Made by a program: the position numbers and the translations under genes
Source of the DNA: Sinorhizobium meliloti
Lineage (GTDB): Bacteria > Pseudomonadota > Alphaproteobacteria > Rhizobiales > Rhizobiaceae
Direction: 5' to 3'
DNA length: 64,000 bases
Assembly (NCBI RefSeq): GCF_035610345.1
Contig: NZ_CP141212.1
Coordinates: 3,408,618 to 3,472,617 of the forward strand
Part shown: positions 55,424 through 64,000 of the stretch, in pieces
Layout of the letters: every line of letters begins with the position of its first letter
Numbering within the stretch: position 1 is the first letter of the stretch
The notes under the pieces: model-generated
Told to the model about the DNA's origin: nothing
What the model saw: only the letters and a program-made list of their open reading frames with translations
Databases searched by the model: none

Positions 55424-56008
55424 TTACTTCGGCGCCCGTTTCGCCAGAATGCGCTGCAGGGTCCGTCGGTGCATGTTGAGCCGGCGCGCCGTTTCGGAAA
55501 CATTGCGCTCGCACATTTCGTAGACGCGCTGAATATGCTCCCATCGCACGCGATCGGCCGACATCGGGTTTTCCGGAGGCTCCACCCGCTCGCCCGGGCG
55601 CTGAATCAGCGCCGCGAGAATGTCGTCGGCGTCTGCGGGCTTGGCCAGATAGTCGAGAGCTCCGAGCTTCACGGCGTTGACCGCTGTCGCGATGTTTCCA
55701 TAGCCCGTCAGAACGATCATGCGCGTGTCGTCGCGGCGCCCACGGATCGCCTCGATCACGTCGAGACCGCTGCCGTCGCTCAGGCGGAGATCGATGACTG
55801 CATGTTTCGGCGGGCGGGTCTTCGCCTTGGCTATGCCTTCGGCGACCGATTCGGCGATCTCGACCGCGAAGCCGCGCGCTTCCATTGCGCGGGCGAGGCG
55901 CCGCAGAAAGGCCGTGTCGTCATCGACGATCAGAAGGCTCTTGTCAGGCCCGATCAGGTCCGCATCGGCGGCGTGAGTGTTTGGCGCAGGCATCGACTTT
56001 TCGATCAT
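55424..56008 (-). CDS. actR: response regulator ActR (RegA/PrrA family)
   Basis: 194-residue two-domain regulator: a receiver with LLIVDDDTAFL and phospho-Asp73 (AVIDLRLSDGSG), a proline-containing linker, then a Fis-type helix-turn-helix near the end (NVSETARRLNMHRRTLQRILAKRAPK, visible as TARRLNMHRRTLQRIL). RegA-type regulators control redox, carbon and nitrogen functions; in S. meliloti ActR is needed for acid tolerance. It lies 176 bases after actS, with a repeat in the gap. Confidence 0.95.
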   Translation of the reverse strand: MIEKSMPAPNTHAADADLIGPDKSLLIVDDDTAFLRRLARAMEARGFAVEIAESVAEGIAKAKTRPPKHAVIDLRLSDGSGLDVIEAIRGRRDDTRMIVLTGYGNIATAVNAVKLGALDYLAKPADADDILAALIQRPGERVEPPENPMSADRVRWEHIQRVYEMCERNVSETARRLNMHRRTLQRILAKRAPK

Positions 56009-56019
56009 TTCTCAAATCC

Positions 56020-56122
56020 CTACAGCGCCACGCGTCTCACCGGGCGCGCAAGGGCCGCTGTAACCCTTCAAGTGCTGCATGTTCTATTCTTTCACCGGAC
56101 AGGATCAAAGGAAACATGCGGT
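56020..56122 (+). repeat. short repeat, full copy, between actS and actR
   Basis: It begins ctacagcgccacgcgtctca and ends aaggaaacatgcggta, matching the reverse complement of 53590-53693. It fills most of the gap between the two genes of the actSR pair. Confidence 0.85.
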
Positions 56123-56184
56123 AGGTGGTATTGCCGGCAATCATGTGGGTTTCCCCGCACCTGTCTTCAATAAACCGCCAAAAG

Positions 56185-57486
56185 TCATTTCGCCAGTTTC
56201 GTGTCCATCAGCACGCGCGGCCATTCGACGCTGACCCGGGCGCCCGGGTGTTTCGAGCCGCCGTTCTCGAAGCGCAGCCGGGCACCGGAACGCTCGAGCA
56301 GCGTCTTGGCGATGAAGAGACCGAGGCCGAGCCCGCCGGCACTGTCGTCCTTCTGCCGCCGCGTCACATAGGGTTCGCCGATCCGCGCCAGGATGTCCGG
56401 CGAAAAACCGTCGCCGTCGTCTTCGATCGTCACCCGCACGCGCTCGGCCGTGTGTTCCGTCGTGACGGTCACCTTCTTGCGCGCATAGTCGACCGCGTTC
56501 TCCAGCAGGTTGCCCAGGCCGTAGAGAATGCCGGCATTTCGGATGCCGACCGGCTCCGAGGCGCGATCGCCCTGCTCCTTCAGCTCGATTTCTATGCCGA
56601 ATTCGCGATGCGGCGCCATCACCTCCTCGATCAGCGATGAGAGCGGCAGAAGCCGCATATGTTCTTCGCTTTCGGACGAAAGGGTGGTCAGCCGCCTCAG
56701 AATGTCGCGGCAGCGTTCGCTCTGGCTGCGCAGAAGATGGACGTCCTCGCCGAAACGCGGATCGTCGCCAAGCTCCCGTTCCATCTCCTTGGCGACGACG
56801 CTGATCGTCGCGAGCGGCGTTCCGAGTTCGTGGGCGGCGGCGGCCGCGAGACCGTCGAGCTGCGACAGGTGCTTCTCCCGCTGGAGGACGAGCTCGGTCG
56901 CCGTCAGCGCTTCGGAAAGCTCGCTTGCCTCGAGCGAGACGCGATAGGTGTAGAAGGCGGCGAAGGCCGTCATCGAGACGATCGCGAACCAGATGCCCGC
57001 CGTCAGCACGCGCGGCATCAGCAGAACGGTGCCTGGATACCAGGGCAGCGGGAAGGGCGAGAAGGCAAGGGCGGTGACGCCCAGGACGGCGAGCCCGGCC
57101 AGCACGATGCTCTGCGGCTTCGGCTGCGAGGCCGACGAGATGATCACCGGCACGCAGAGAAGCGGCGCGAAGGGATTGGCAAGGCCGCCGGTGATGAAGA
57201 GCAACGCAGTCAGTTGCGCAAGGTCGAGACCGAGCAGGGAGAAGGCGGCCGGCGGCGTCAACCGCTGCGTCGGCGGAAAGCGGAGCGTGAGAAAGACGTT
57301 GAGAAGCGCCAGGCAGGCGATCAATACGGAGCAGGGAACGATCGGCAGCGGGAACTGCAGCCACAGCGCCGTGACGACGACGGCGAGCGATTGTCCACCC
57401 ACCGCCAGCCAGCGCAGCCGGATGAGCGTCTGCAGCCTCAGACTGCGATTGCTGTTCTGATCGTTATAGAGTGTCGCAGCTGCCAT
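56185..57486 (-). CDS. actS: redox sensor histidine kinase ActS (RegB/PrrB family)
   Basis: 433 residues. Six hydrophobic segments (about 30-180) include the quinone-site motif GGLANPF (100-106). The H-box AAAAAHELGTPLA carries His219. Cys259 (SQSERCRDILRRL) stands at the place of the redox-active cysteine of Rhodobacter RegB. The ATPase domain has GNLLENAVDYA and GGLGLGLFIAKTLLERSGA. It phosphorylates ActR encoded downstream. The ATG at 57486 is used. The 171-base gap upstream (to hrpB) presumably holds the actSR promoter. Confidence 0.95.
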   Translation of the reverse strand: MAAATLYNDQNSNRSLRLQTLIRLRWLAVGGQSLAVVVTALWLQFPLPIVPCSVLIACLALLNVFLTLRFPPTQRLTPPAAFSLLGLDLAQLTALLFITGGLANPFAPLLCVPVIISSASQPKPQSIVLAGLAVLGVTALAFSPFPLPWYPGTVLLMPRVLTAGIWFAIVSMTAFAAFYTYRVSLEASELSEALTATELVLQREKHLSQLDGLAAAAAHELGTPLATISVVAKEMERELGDDPRFGEDVHLLRSQSERCRDILRRLTTLSSESEEHMRLLPLSSLIEEVMAPHREFGIEIELKEQGDRASEPVGIRNAGILYGLGNLLENAVDYARKKVTVTTEHTAERVRVTIEDDGDGFSPDILARIGEPYVTRRQKDDSAGGLGLGLFIAKTLLERSGARLRFENGGSKHPGARVSVEWPRVLMDTKLAK

Positions 57487-57657
57487 GCGTTTCCGTTTCG
57501 CGATGCGGGTCGCATGCGCGACCGGGCGTCAATTCATCTTACCGGACTTTATTCCGAACCCGGCAAATATGAAACGGCGGCGGACCGCGGTGCGCCGTAG
57601 AGCCGCATCCGGCCACGTTGGACGGATCGGAAAACGAGCACACTTTTCCCTCCCGTT

Positions 57658-60123
57658 CTAAGTCCCGCGCGGTTTCGCGCGCGTCGTCGGCATCGCATTG
57701 GCGGGATCCTCCGGCCAGGGATGTTTCGGATAGCGGCCGCGCATCTCGGCTCTGACGTCCTTCCACGAACCGGCCCAGAAGCCGGGGAGGTCCCGGGTCG
57801 TTTGGATCGGGCGGTGGCCGGGGGAAATCAGCTCGAGAAGCAGCGGCAGCCGACCGTCGCCGATCGCGGGATGCGCTTTCAGGCCGAAGAGCTCCTGAAC
57901 GCGGATCGACAGGAGCGGTTCGTCGCCGTCGTAATGGATCGGATGACGCTGGCCTGTCGGCGCTTCGAAATGCGTAGGGGCCAGCCGGGCGAGGTCGCGC
58001 TGAAGGCCGTATGGAACGAGCGAGATGAGGCCTTCGGCGAGATCGCGGCCCTGGATCCCGTCAATGCCGCCGGCGTCTCCCTGGAACGGAACGAACCACG
58101 CGTCGAGACGGGAGATCAGCGCCGCGTCCGACATGTCCGGCCAGGGCTCACCGATGGAGCGGTGCAGGAAGCCGATACGGTCGCGCAGTTGCTCCACGTC
58201 CTTCGGGAAGGGGACAGCGGCGAGCCCCAGCTGCCGGATACCGTCCGCGAGTGCCCGCGCCGCCGCCTGGCCGCTGGGGCGAGGCAGGGGTTTCTCCTCG
58301 AAGATGATCGCCCCGAGCCGTGTCACCCGGCGCGCACGCACCTGCCGGCTGGCCCGATCGAAGAAGCTTTGCTCCTCGGTGACGATGGCGTCCGGCATGT
58401 GCCCTTCGACATCGCCTCTCGTTATTTCCGCTGCAGCGAGCACCCGTTGCGCCCCGGCTCTGCCGGTAAGATCGGCAATGACGAGCATTCCGGCCGCAGC
58501 AAGCCGTTCGGACTCGGGGATCTCGGCGCCGCGTCCGTTCGCCATGACGAAGCGGCCGCGCCCGCCGCGCTGCAGCGCGATGCGGTCGGGAAAGGCGTGC
58601 ATCAGCAGGGCTCCAGGCAGAACGGGCTCCAGACCCGCCTTGTTCGATGCGCCGAGTTCGCCGGCCATTCGCCGCGCCAGACCGCGGGCGGCCTCGGCCC
58701 GGTCGCTGCGCTCGCTCCGAAACCGGCGCAGCCGCTCCTCGATATCGATGCTGTTGCCGCCGAGGCCCTGCTCGGTGAGCATCACCGCGAGAAGGCAGGC
58801 CTCCTGCGCCCGCCCTTCCTCGGCGGCTGCGACCGACATTGCCGCAAGCCGCACCGGCAGCGCCAGATCGCGGATCCTGCGGCCCCTCGGCGTCAGCGCG
58901 CCGCGGCTGTCGATCGCGCCGAGCTCGACGAGCAGGCCCCGCGCCTCGCGCAGGGCCGTCTCCGGCGGCGGATCGAGGAATTTCAGCGTCGACGGGTCGG
59001 CCACACCCCAATGGGCAAGATCGAGGAGCAGTCCGGAGAGATCGCTGGCAAGGATCTGCGGCGGCGTGAAGGCGGCGAGCGCCGCCGTCTGGCCGGGATG
59101 CCACAGGCGAATCGCGATACCCGGCTCGGTCCTTCCGGCGCGCCCGGCGCGCTGATCGGCCGAGGCTCTTGAAACGCGCACGGTTTCGAGCCGCGTGATG
59201 CCGGTCGAGGCCTCGAAGACCGGCAGCCGCTGCAGGCCGCTGTCGACGACGATCCTGACGCCGTCGATGGTGATCGAGGTTTCGGCGATCGAGGTCGCCA
59301 GCACGATCTTGCGCGTGCCCTTCGGTGCCGGGCGGATCGCCGCATCCTGTTCCTTCTGGCTCAGATTGCCGAAGAGCGGCACGATTGCGGTCGCCTCCCC
59401 GAAGCGATCGGCGAGCCGCGCGACCGTGCGGGCGATTTCCGCCTGCCCGGGCAGGAAGGCAAGGATGGAACCTTCCTCGGAACGATGCGCCTCTGCAATC
59501 GTGCGGACCATCGCGTCCTCGACGCTTTCACCGGCCGCTCTGTTTTCGTAGCGTATGTCGATAGGGAAGCTCCGGCCCTCGCTTTTCAGGACCGGCGCAT
59601 CGCCGACGAGCCCGGCGATGCGTTCGACGTCGAGCGTCGCCGACATGACGACGATCCTGAGGTCCTCGCGCAGCGCCGATTGCACGTCGAGCGCCAGCGC
59701 CAACCCGAAATCGGCATCCAGCGAACGCTCGTGGAACTCGTCGAAAAGGACAGCCGAAACGCCGGACAATTCGGGATCGTCGAGGATCATCCGGCTAAAG
59801 ACGCCCTCCGTTACAACTTCGATCCGGGTTTTGCCCGATACGCGGTTGTCGAGCCGCATCCGGTAGCCGACGGTTTCGCCGACCTTCTCCCCCAGAAGTT
59901 CGGCCATGCGTCCGGCCGCGGCCCGCGCTGCGAGCCGCCGCGGTTCGAGCAGAATGATCTTGCCGTCGCCGCGCCAGGGCTGGTCGAGCAGAAAAAGCGG
60001 CACCAGCGTCGTCTTGCCGGCGCCGGGAGGAGCCGACAGCACGACCGATCCCGACGAAGCGAGCGCGTCGCCAAGGCCGGGCAGGATCTCGCGGATAGGC
60101 AGGGTCGGAAGCGCGCGCATCAC
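57658..60123 (-). CDS. hrpB: ATP-dependent helicase HrpB
   Basis: 821-residue DExH RNA-helicase-like protein. Walker A is SAPPGAGKTTLVPLFLL, motif II is FDEFHERSLD, motif VI QRAGRAGRTEPG. The C-terminal HrpB-specific domain ends in KHPWPEDP. Its cellular role is poorly defined. It overlaps the ynjD-like gene by four bases and so is the last gene of an operon with an ABC transporter. Confidence 0.95.
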   Translation of the reverse strand: MMRALPTLPIREILPGLGDALASSGSVVLSAPPGAGKTTLVPLFLLDQPWRGDGKIILLEPRRLAARAAAGRMAELLGEKVGETVGYRMRLDNRVSGKTRIEVVTEGVFSRMILDDPELSGVSAVLFDEFHERSLDADFGLALALDVQSALREDLRIVVMSATLDVERIAGLVGDAPVLKSEGRSFPIDIRYENRAAGESVEDAMVRTIAEAHRSEEGSILAFLPGQAEIARTVARLADRFGEATAIVPLFGNLSQKEQDAAIRPAPKGTRKIVLATSIAETSITIDGVRIVVDSGLQRLPVFEASTGITRLETVRVSRASADQRAGRAGRTEPGIAIRLWHPGQTAALAAFTPPQILASDLSGLLLDLAHWGVADPSTLKFLDPPPETALREARGLLVELGAIDSRGALTPRGRRIRDLALPVRLAAMSVAAAEEGRAQEACLLAVMLTEQGLGGNSIDIEERLRRFRSERSDRAEAARGLARRMAGELGASNKAGLEPVLPGALLMHAFPDRIALQRGGRGRFVMANGRGAEIPESERLAAAGMLVIADLTGRAGAQRVLAAAEITRGDVEGHMPDAIVTEEQSFFDRASRQVRARRVTRLGAIIFEEKPLPRPSGQAAARALADGIRQLGLAAVPFPKDVEQLRDRIGFLHRSIGEPWPDMSDAALISRLDAWFVPFQGDAGGIDGIQGRDLAEGLISLVPYGLQRDLARLAPTHFEAPTGQRHPIHYDGDEPLLSIRVQELFGLKAHPAIGDGRLPLLLELISPGHRPIQTTRDLPGFWAGSWKDVRAEMRGRYPKHPWPEDPANAMPTTRAKPRGT

Positions 60124-60803
60124 GCCTGCTCCTCCATTCCGATTTCGATCACGCGGCCGCCGGCGGCTTCCGCGTCGGCACTGTCGTGGGTCACCAGGAT
60201 GGTGGGCAGCCCGGCCGCCCTCGCCTTGGAAAAGACAAGCTCACGCGTCTGCTGCCTGAGCGCCGCGTCGAGATTGGAGAAAGGTTCGTCGAGAAGCAGG
60301 AATCGTGGCGCGGAAACGAGTACCCTTTGCAGCGCCACGCGTGCCTTCTGGCCGCCGGAGAGCGTGTCCGGGTCGCGGTCGAAGAAGCCGGTAAGGCCCA
60401 CCTCGTCGAGGGCTGCATCGGCCAGCCGGCGGCGTGCGGCTCGTCCTTTGACAGCCGGCGCTATGGCGAAGACGATGTTGCCGCCGACCGATAGATGGGG
60501 AAAGAGCAGCGGATCCTGAAACAGAATGCCCGCGTGGCGCCGGTTGGCGGGAACCGCCGTCAGGTCCTTGCCGTCGATCAGGATGCGGCCGCTCACATCG
60601 AATGCCGCATCGAGAAAGCCTCCCGCAAAGGCGAGCAGGGTCGACTTGCCGGAGCCGGACGGCCCCATGATCGTCAGCACCTCGCCCGGCGCGACGGACG
60701 CCGATACGGCGAGCAGGGCCCGGCCGCCCAGACCGATCGTCACCTCCGAGAGCGTCAGGCATCCTGTCTTGATCGGGGAATTTGACCCGGCGTTTTCCTG
60801 CAT
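60120..60803 (-). CDS. ynjD: ABC transporter ATP-binding protein, YnjD-like
   Basis: 227 residues with Walker A MGPSGSGKSTLLAF, signature LSGGQKARVALQRV and Walker B FLLLDEPFSNLDAA. It powers the fused permease encoded just upstream; the permease stop and this start are adjacent (TGA ATG). It resembles the E. coli YnjD and ThiQ group. Confidence 0.92.
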   Translation of the reverse strand: MQENAGSNSPIKTGCLTLSEVTIGLGGRALLAVSASVAPGEVLTIMGPSGSGKSTLLAFAGGFLDAAFDVSGRILIDGKDLTAVPANRRHAGILFQDPLLFPHLSVGGNIVFAIAPAVKGRAARRRLADAALDEVGLTGFFDRDPDTLSGGQKARVALQRVLVSAPRFLLLDEPFSNLDAALRQQTRELVFSKARAAGLPTILVTHDSADAEAAGGRVIEIGMEEQA

Positions 60804-62492
60804 TCACGTCCTCATTGCCCGCCGGTTGCGGAATAGCAACTGCGGGCCGAGCGACGCAACGAGAAATGCGAGGAAGGGCAGGAGACCCTGAACGAGGGCG
60901 TAGATGCCGATGACCCGCCGGTCGCCGCCCGACGAGAGTGCGACGGCCTCGGTCGTGATCGTCGTCAGCCGCCCGGACCCGATGAGGAGCGTCGGCAGAT
61001 AGAGGCTGACCGACACGGCGAAACCGACCGCGAGCGCGGTGAGGCAGGCACGAAAGAGCAATGGCAGCCGGACCGTGAACAGGATTTCCAACGCCGGCTT
61101 GCCGAAGCCGGCGGCAATTTTTTCGAAGCGCGGGTCGACCGCGCGCCAGGGGGCCGACAGCGACAGAAGCACGTAAGGGAGCACGAAAACGAAATGGACC
61201 GCCAGCACGCTTGCAAAGCCGGGAGTGAGCCCCGCCGAGAGCATCAGGACCTGCAGCCCGAAAACGAAGCTGATCTCCGGGACGAGCAAGGGGAGGTAAA
61301 GCAGCCGGTAGCCGGCTGCATTCTTCCGCCCGCCGGCGATGCCGTTGCGGTAGAGCAGGAGGATCGTAAATACGAGCGCCAGCGATGAAGCCGAAAGAGC
61401 GAGCGCGACCGTAGTGCCGAGCGGGGCCCAGAGTTGAGGCAATGTGCGCATCCAGGTATTGGGCGTGAGACTTCCGGGCAACGCGTCGGGAAAGGGCCAG
61501 AGGCCTGCAACCGACCAGATGGAAAGCACGCTGAGCCCCGCGAAAATGGTGACCGTGCAGGTGCTCATGGCGAGGGCGCCCGCGGCGCGAAGCGCGCCGT
61601 CCCGCGCAAAGCGCCGTCCGGAAAAGGTCAGGCGCGCGAGAACGGCTTTCCCGACCCGTTCGAGCACGATCCAGCTCGCCATTGCGGCAACGACGATGCC
61701 AAGCTGCAGGAAAGCGCCCGCCGATGCGAGAAATCGCGCACCGAGGTCGTCGTCTCCGGCCCATTGGGTTACTCGCACCGGCAATGTCGGCGGCAGCTTC
61801 GGCCCGAGGATCATGGCGACGTCGACCACGGATACCGAATAGACGAGCACCGCGAAGACCGGCAGACGGATCTGGCGGTAGAGGGCGGGCCAAAGACAGA
61901 TGGCGAAGCCGGCGACCCGCCCGTAGCCGAGCGCCGCCGCAAGGCGCGATGCCCTCGTGACGGCAAGCTGCGGCAGGGCGGCAAGCGTCACCAGGAAGAG
62001 AAACGGCACCTCCTTGGCGATGAGCCCGGCAATCATCGTCAGCGCGAAAGGGTCGTTGGGAAGAAGCCAGTCCGGGGGCCGCGTGAAGCCCGTCACCTCC
62101 GGCGAGATCAGCCGGAGCAGGAAGCCCGACGGGGCGACGAGGAAAGCCAGCGCAAAGGCGGCGGCGGCATGCGGGACGGCAAGCAGGGGAGAGACGAGAT
62201 GCTGGATGCGGGCGAAAAGCGGCGTGCCGGCAAAGCCCGCGACGAATGTGCCGACGACCGCTGTCGCTGCGACCGTCGTCAGCAATCCCGCAGCGAGGCC
62301 GGTCAGGACCGAGCGGAGAATGTGCGGCTGGCCGGCGAGTTCGGCGAAATGAGCAAGCGTGACGCGAAGGCCGCCGAGCGCCGGCAGGTAGCCGAAGGCC
62401 GGCAGGATCGTTCCTGCAAGCCCGGCAAGGATGGGAAGCCCCAGAACGAAGGCAAGGAGGGCGTTTCCGCCGAGCCTAGTTGGCTGCGCCAT
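60804..62492 (-). CDS. ynjC: ABC transporter permease with two fused permease domains, YnjC-like
   Basis: 562 residues made of two binding-protein-dependent permease modules in one chain, with about 12 membrane segments. The modules show EAA-type loops near ALGYGRVAGFAICLWPALYRQ and AAGFGKPALEILFTVRLPLL. This fused layout matches E. coli YnjC and ThiP. Its 5' end overlaps ynjB by 17 bases. Confidence 0.92.
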   Translation of the reverse strand: MAQPTRLGGNALLAFVLGLPILAGLAGTILPAFGYLPALGGLRVTLAHFAELAGQPHILRSVLTGLAAGLLTTVAATAVVGTFVAGFAGTPLFARIQHLVSPLLAVPHAAAAFALAFLVAPSGFLLRLISPEVTGFTRPPDWLLPNDPFALTMIAGLIAKEVPFLFLVTLAALPQLAVTRASRLAAALGYGRVAGFAICLWPALYRQIRLPVFAVLVYSVSVVDVAMILGPKLPPTLPVRVTQWAGDDDLGARFLASAGAFLQLGIVVAAMASWIVLERVGKAVLARLTFSGRRFARDGALRAAGALAMSTCTVTIFAGLSVLSIWSVAGLWPFPDALPGSLTPNTWMRTLPQLWAPLGTTVALALSASSLALVFTILLLYRNGIAGGRKNAAGYRLLYLPLLVPEISFVFGLQVLMLSAGLTPGFASVLAVHFVFVLPYVLLSLSAPWRAVDPRFEKIAAGFGKPALEILFTVRLPLLFRACLTALAVGFAVSVSLYLPTLLIGSGRLTTITTEAVALSSGGDRRVIGIYALVQGLLPFLAFLVASLGPQLLFRNRRAMRT

Positions 62493-63702
62493 AACGCCGG
62501 ATCCATTCGGTTTCGATCCGTGTCATCCAGTCCGGGTGCGGTTCGTCGAGCGCGGGACCGAGTTCGTCGGGATGGAGCGTTGCAATGCCGAGGTCCAGGC
62601 GCTCGAAACCGGACCGGTCGGCTTCCGGAAGTTTTGCAGGAGAAAGCACAGTCGGATCGCCCCAGATATTCGGGTCCTGCTTGCGAAGCTGCGCCTCGGG
62701 CGAGAGGAGGAAATCGGCAAGCAGAAGCGCGCCGGCCTTTGCCGTTGCGTTGTAGGGAATGGCGACGAAATGCGTATTGCCGAGCGTGCCGCCGGAAAAG
62801 ACGAAGGAGCGGACCGTCTCCGGCAGCTCGCCGTTGGCGATCGCGGAGGAGGCTTCAGCGGGGTTGAAGGCGAAGAAGATGTCGAGTTCGCCGTCGGCGA
62901 GCTTCTGCTTCATGTCCGCATAGTTCTGAGGATAGGCCTTGCCTTTTCGCCATAGCAGCGGCGTCAGCTTGTCGAGATAGGCAAACAGGGGCGCAGCATC
63001 GGTCGCGAACGTCTTTTCGTCGACGGGTTTCTGCAGCTTGGCCCTGTCGTCTACGAGCTCGATCAGCACCTGCTTCAGGAAGGAAGAGCCGGTGAAGTCC
63101 GGCGGCTGCGGGTAGGAGAAGCGCCCGGGATTGGCCGCGGCCCATTCCAGGAGATCCGCTGCGGAATCCGGCAGCTCGCTCGCCTTCATGCGCGCCGAGT
63201 CGTAGAAGAACACGAGCTTGGCACCGCCCCAGGGACTCTCCAATCCGTCGGTGGGGATGGTGAAATCGGTGAGCACCGTCGGTGTGTTTTCGTGGTCGAC
63301 ATAGCGCCAGTTCGGCAGTTTCGTCGCCCAGCCGGGCGCGTAAAGCAGCCCTTCGCGTTTCATCGCGGCGAAGTTCTCGCCGTTGACCCATACGAGATCG
63401 ACCGATCCGCCCTCGTCCTTTCCTGCGGATTTTTCGGCGAGCACGGTCGCGGTCGCCTTAGCGGTGTCGTCGAGTTTCACATGGACGACGGTGACGCCGT
63501 AGCGCGCTTTCATTTCCTCGCCGGCCCATCTGATATAGGCATTGACGTTCTCGGAGCCGCCCCAGGCGTTGAAATAGACCGTCTGGCCCCTGGCCTCCGC
63601 GACGACCGCTTCCCAGTTTCCCGCGTCCGTGGCGGACGCCTTGCCGGCGAGGCCGAGCGCCAGCAGCGCTGCGGCGATGATCTTCCCTGCTCGCCTGATC
63701 AT
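62476..63702 (-). CDS. ynjB: ABC transporter substrate-binding protein, YnjB-like
   Basis: 408 residues with a signal peptide (IIAAALLALGLAGKASATDA, cut after about residue 24). ARGQTVYFNAWGGSENVNAY, and VDLVWVNGENFAAMKREGLL, visible as DLVWVNGENFAAMKREG, match the E. coli YnjB type closely. Family members belong to the polyamine/thiamine/iron binding group, and the YnjBCD substrate is not firmly known. First gene of ynjBCD-hrpB; the promoter should lie beyond 63702. Confidence 0.93.
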   Translation of the reverse strand: MIRRAGKIIAAALLALGLAGKASATDAGNWEAVVAEARGQTVYFNAWGGSENVNAYIRWAGEEMKARYGVTVVHVKLDDTAKATATVLAEKSAGKDEGGSVDLVWVNGENFAAMKREGLLYAPGWATKLPNWRYVDHENTPTVLTDFTIPTDGLESPWGGAKLVFFYDSARMKASELPDSAADLLEWAAANPGRFSYPQPPDFTGSSFLKQVLIELVDDRAKLQKPVDEKTFATDAAPLFAYLDKLTPLLWRKGKAYPQNYADMKQKLADGELDIFFAFNPAEASSAIANGELPETVRSFVFSGGTLGNTHFVAIPYNATAKAGALLLADFLLSPEAQLRKQDPNIWGDPTVLSPAKLPEADRSGFERLDLGIATLHPDELGPALDEPHPDWMTRIETEWIRRYGAAN

Positions 63703-64000
63703 GACGCTCCTCTACCCCGGTCCATGCCGTTGCCGCCGAGGGTAAGACAAGGGCGGTCTGCGTCAATGCACCCGGCCGCCCTCGACCGTCACGTTTCGGT
63801 GAGACGTGCTCGGGTCGCCTCTTTTCGCGGAAGCGGCAACGGGCTTCGAGAGCCACGAATTCTCGTCAAGCACGGCCCTTGAAAGGCGGAACTGCGTTAA
63901 CCATATAGCTTGCATCCCCAGAAGCGCCGAAAGCCCGCAAAGCGGACCCGTATTGGTAGAAGCGTCGGACCACTTTTCGCGCGTCATGGAAAACCACCTT
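63703..64000. other. upstream region of ynjB, window edge
   Basis: 298 bases up to the window end. It holds one TTAACCAT (63897-63904), a CtrA-like half-site. An ATG at 63986 could open a plus-strand gene, but only five codons are visible and no ribosome site is evident. Nothing further can be supported. Confidence 0.5.

Noticed and set aside
63897..63904. TTAACCAT, CtrA-like half-site
   Set aside because: A single 8-mer is expected by chance at this scale and its partner half-site is missing.
63763..63987. 74-residue minus-strand frame at the right edge
   Set aside because: No ribosome site, domain or conservation evident; lies in the probable ynjB promoter region.
63986..64000. ATG that might open a plus-strand gene
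   Set aside because: Only five codons are visible and no Shine-Dalgarno is seen.
1..64000. tRNA, rRNA, CRISPR array, prophage, integrase or insertion sequence
   Set aside because: No T-loop/anticodon pattern, regular direct repeats or transposase/integrase motif was found on reading both strands.

Overview
The window is a GC-rich, gene-dense chromosomal segment of an alphaproteobacterium, almost certainly a Sinorhizobium (Ensifer) close to S. meliloti or S. medicae. The basis is the combination of exoS-chvI beside an hprK / EIIA-Man / HPr set, ATP-type pckA next to chvI, actSR, an intracellular PHB depolymerase, the trpFBA-accD-folC order, and rhizobial intergenic mosaic repeats. It reads as core chromosome. 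I see no phage, plasmid, insertion sequence, CRISPR array, rRNA or tRNA. From memory, this gene set lies near the chromosomal origin in S. meliloti, which would fit the parS-like palindromes found here, but no origin is visible.

Layout. 1-9015: a sugar or sugar-acid catabolic cluster (HpaI-type aldolase end, divergent GntR regulator, UxaA-family dehydratase, aldo/keto reductase, CUT2-type ABC importer, zinc alcohol dehydrogenase). 9281-11974: phaZ, a DUF2852 protein and a YgjP-like metalloprotease. 12211-17275: trpF-trpB-trpA-accD-folC. 17349-29236, minus strand: a tightly packed run divL, tsaE-amgK fusion, murU, addB, addA, trxA. 29541-35080, minus strand: chvI, exoS, hprK, EIIA-Man, HPr, ahcY. 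35422-38913, plus strand: pckA, arfB, a BON-LysM Kbp-like protein and alkB. 38965-43625, minus strand: hisB, DUF2628, hisH, hisA, hisF, hisE, coaA. 43949-46321: hslV, a GNAT acetyltransferase and hslU, overlapping. 46517-53495: DUF1402 protein, cytochrome P450, a lone HyuA-type protein and glcB. 53590-56184: repeats interleaved with an L,D-transpeptidase, mmcB and actR. 56185-63702, minus strand: ynjB-ynjC-ynjD-hrpB, then actS.

How the genes work together. The first cluster imports a sugar and oxidises, dehydrates and probably cleaves it; an L-fucose or L-galactose type pathway fits best. Carbon status, envelope stress and gluconeogenesis meet at the regulatory PTS / ExoS-ChvI / pckA region. 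PhaZ and malate synthase G deal with carbon from PHB and glyoxylate. The DivL run links a cell-cycle pseudokinase to peptidoglycan recycling (AmgK-MurU), t6A modification (TsaE), AddAB recombination and thioredoxin. ActSR is the redox or acid-responsive two-component pair.

The points most worth a second look are: DivL with tyrosine in the H-box; the TsaE-AmgK fusion; a GntR regulator with two winged-helix domains; an AccD that has lost its zinc-ribbon cysteines; a DUF1402 protein with lytic-transglycosylase-like motifs; a perfect 11-bp inverted-repeat operator before ahcY; parS-like palindromes; and the mosaic repeats, one copy of which has a perfect 31-bp inverted repeat. No wholly unknown multigene system was found.
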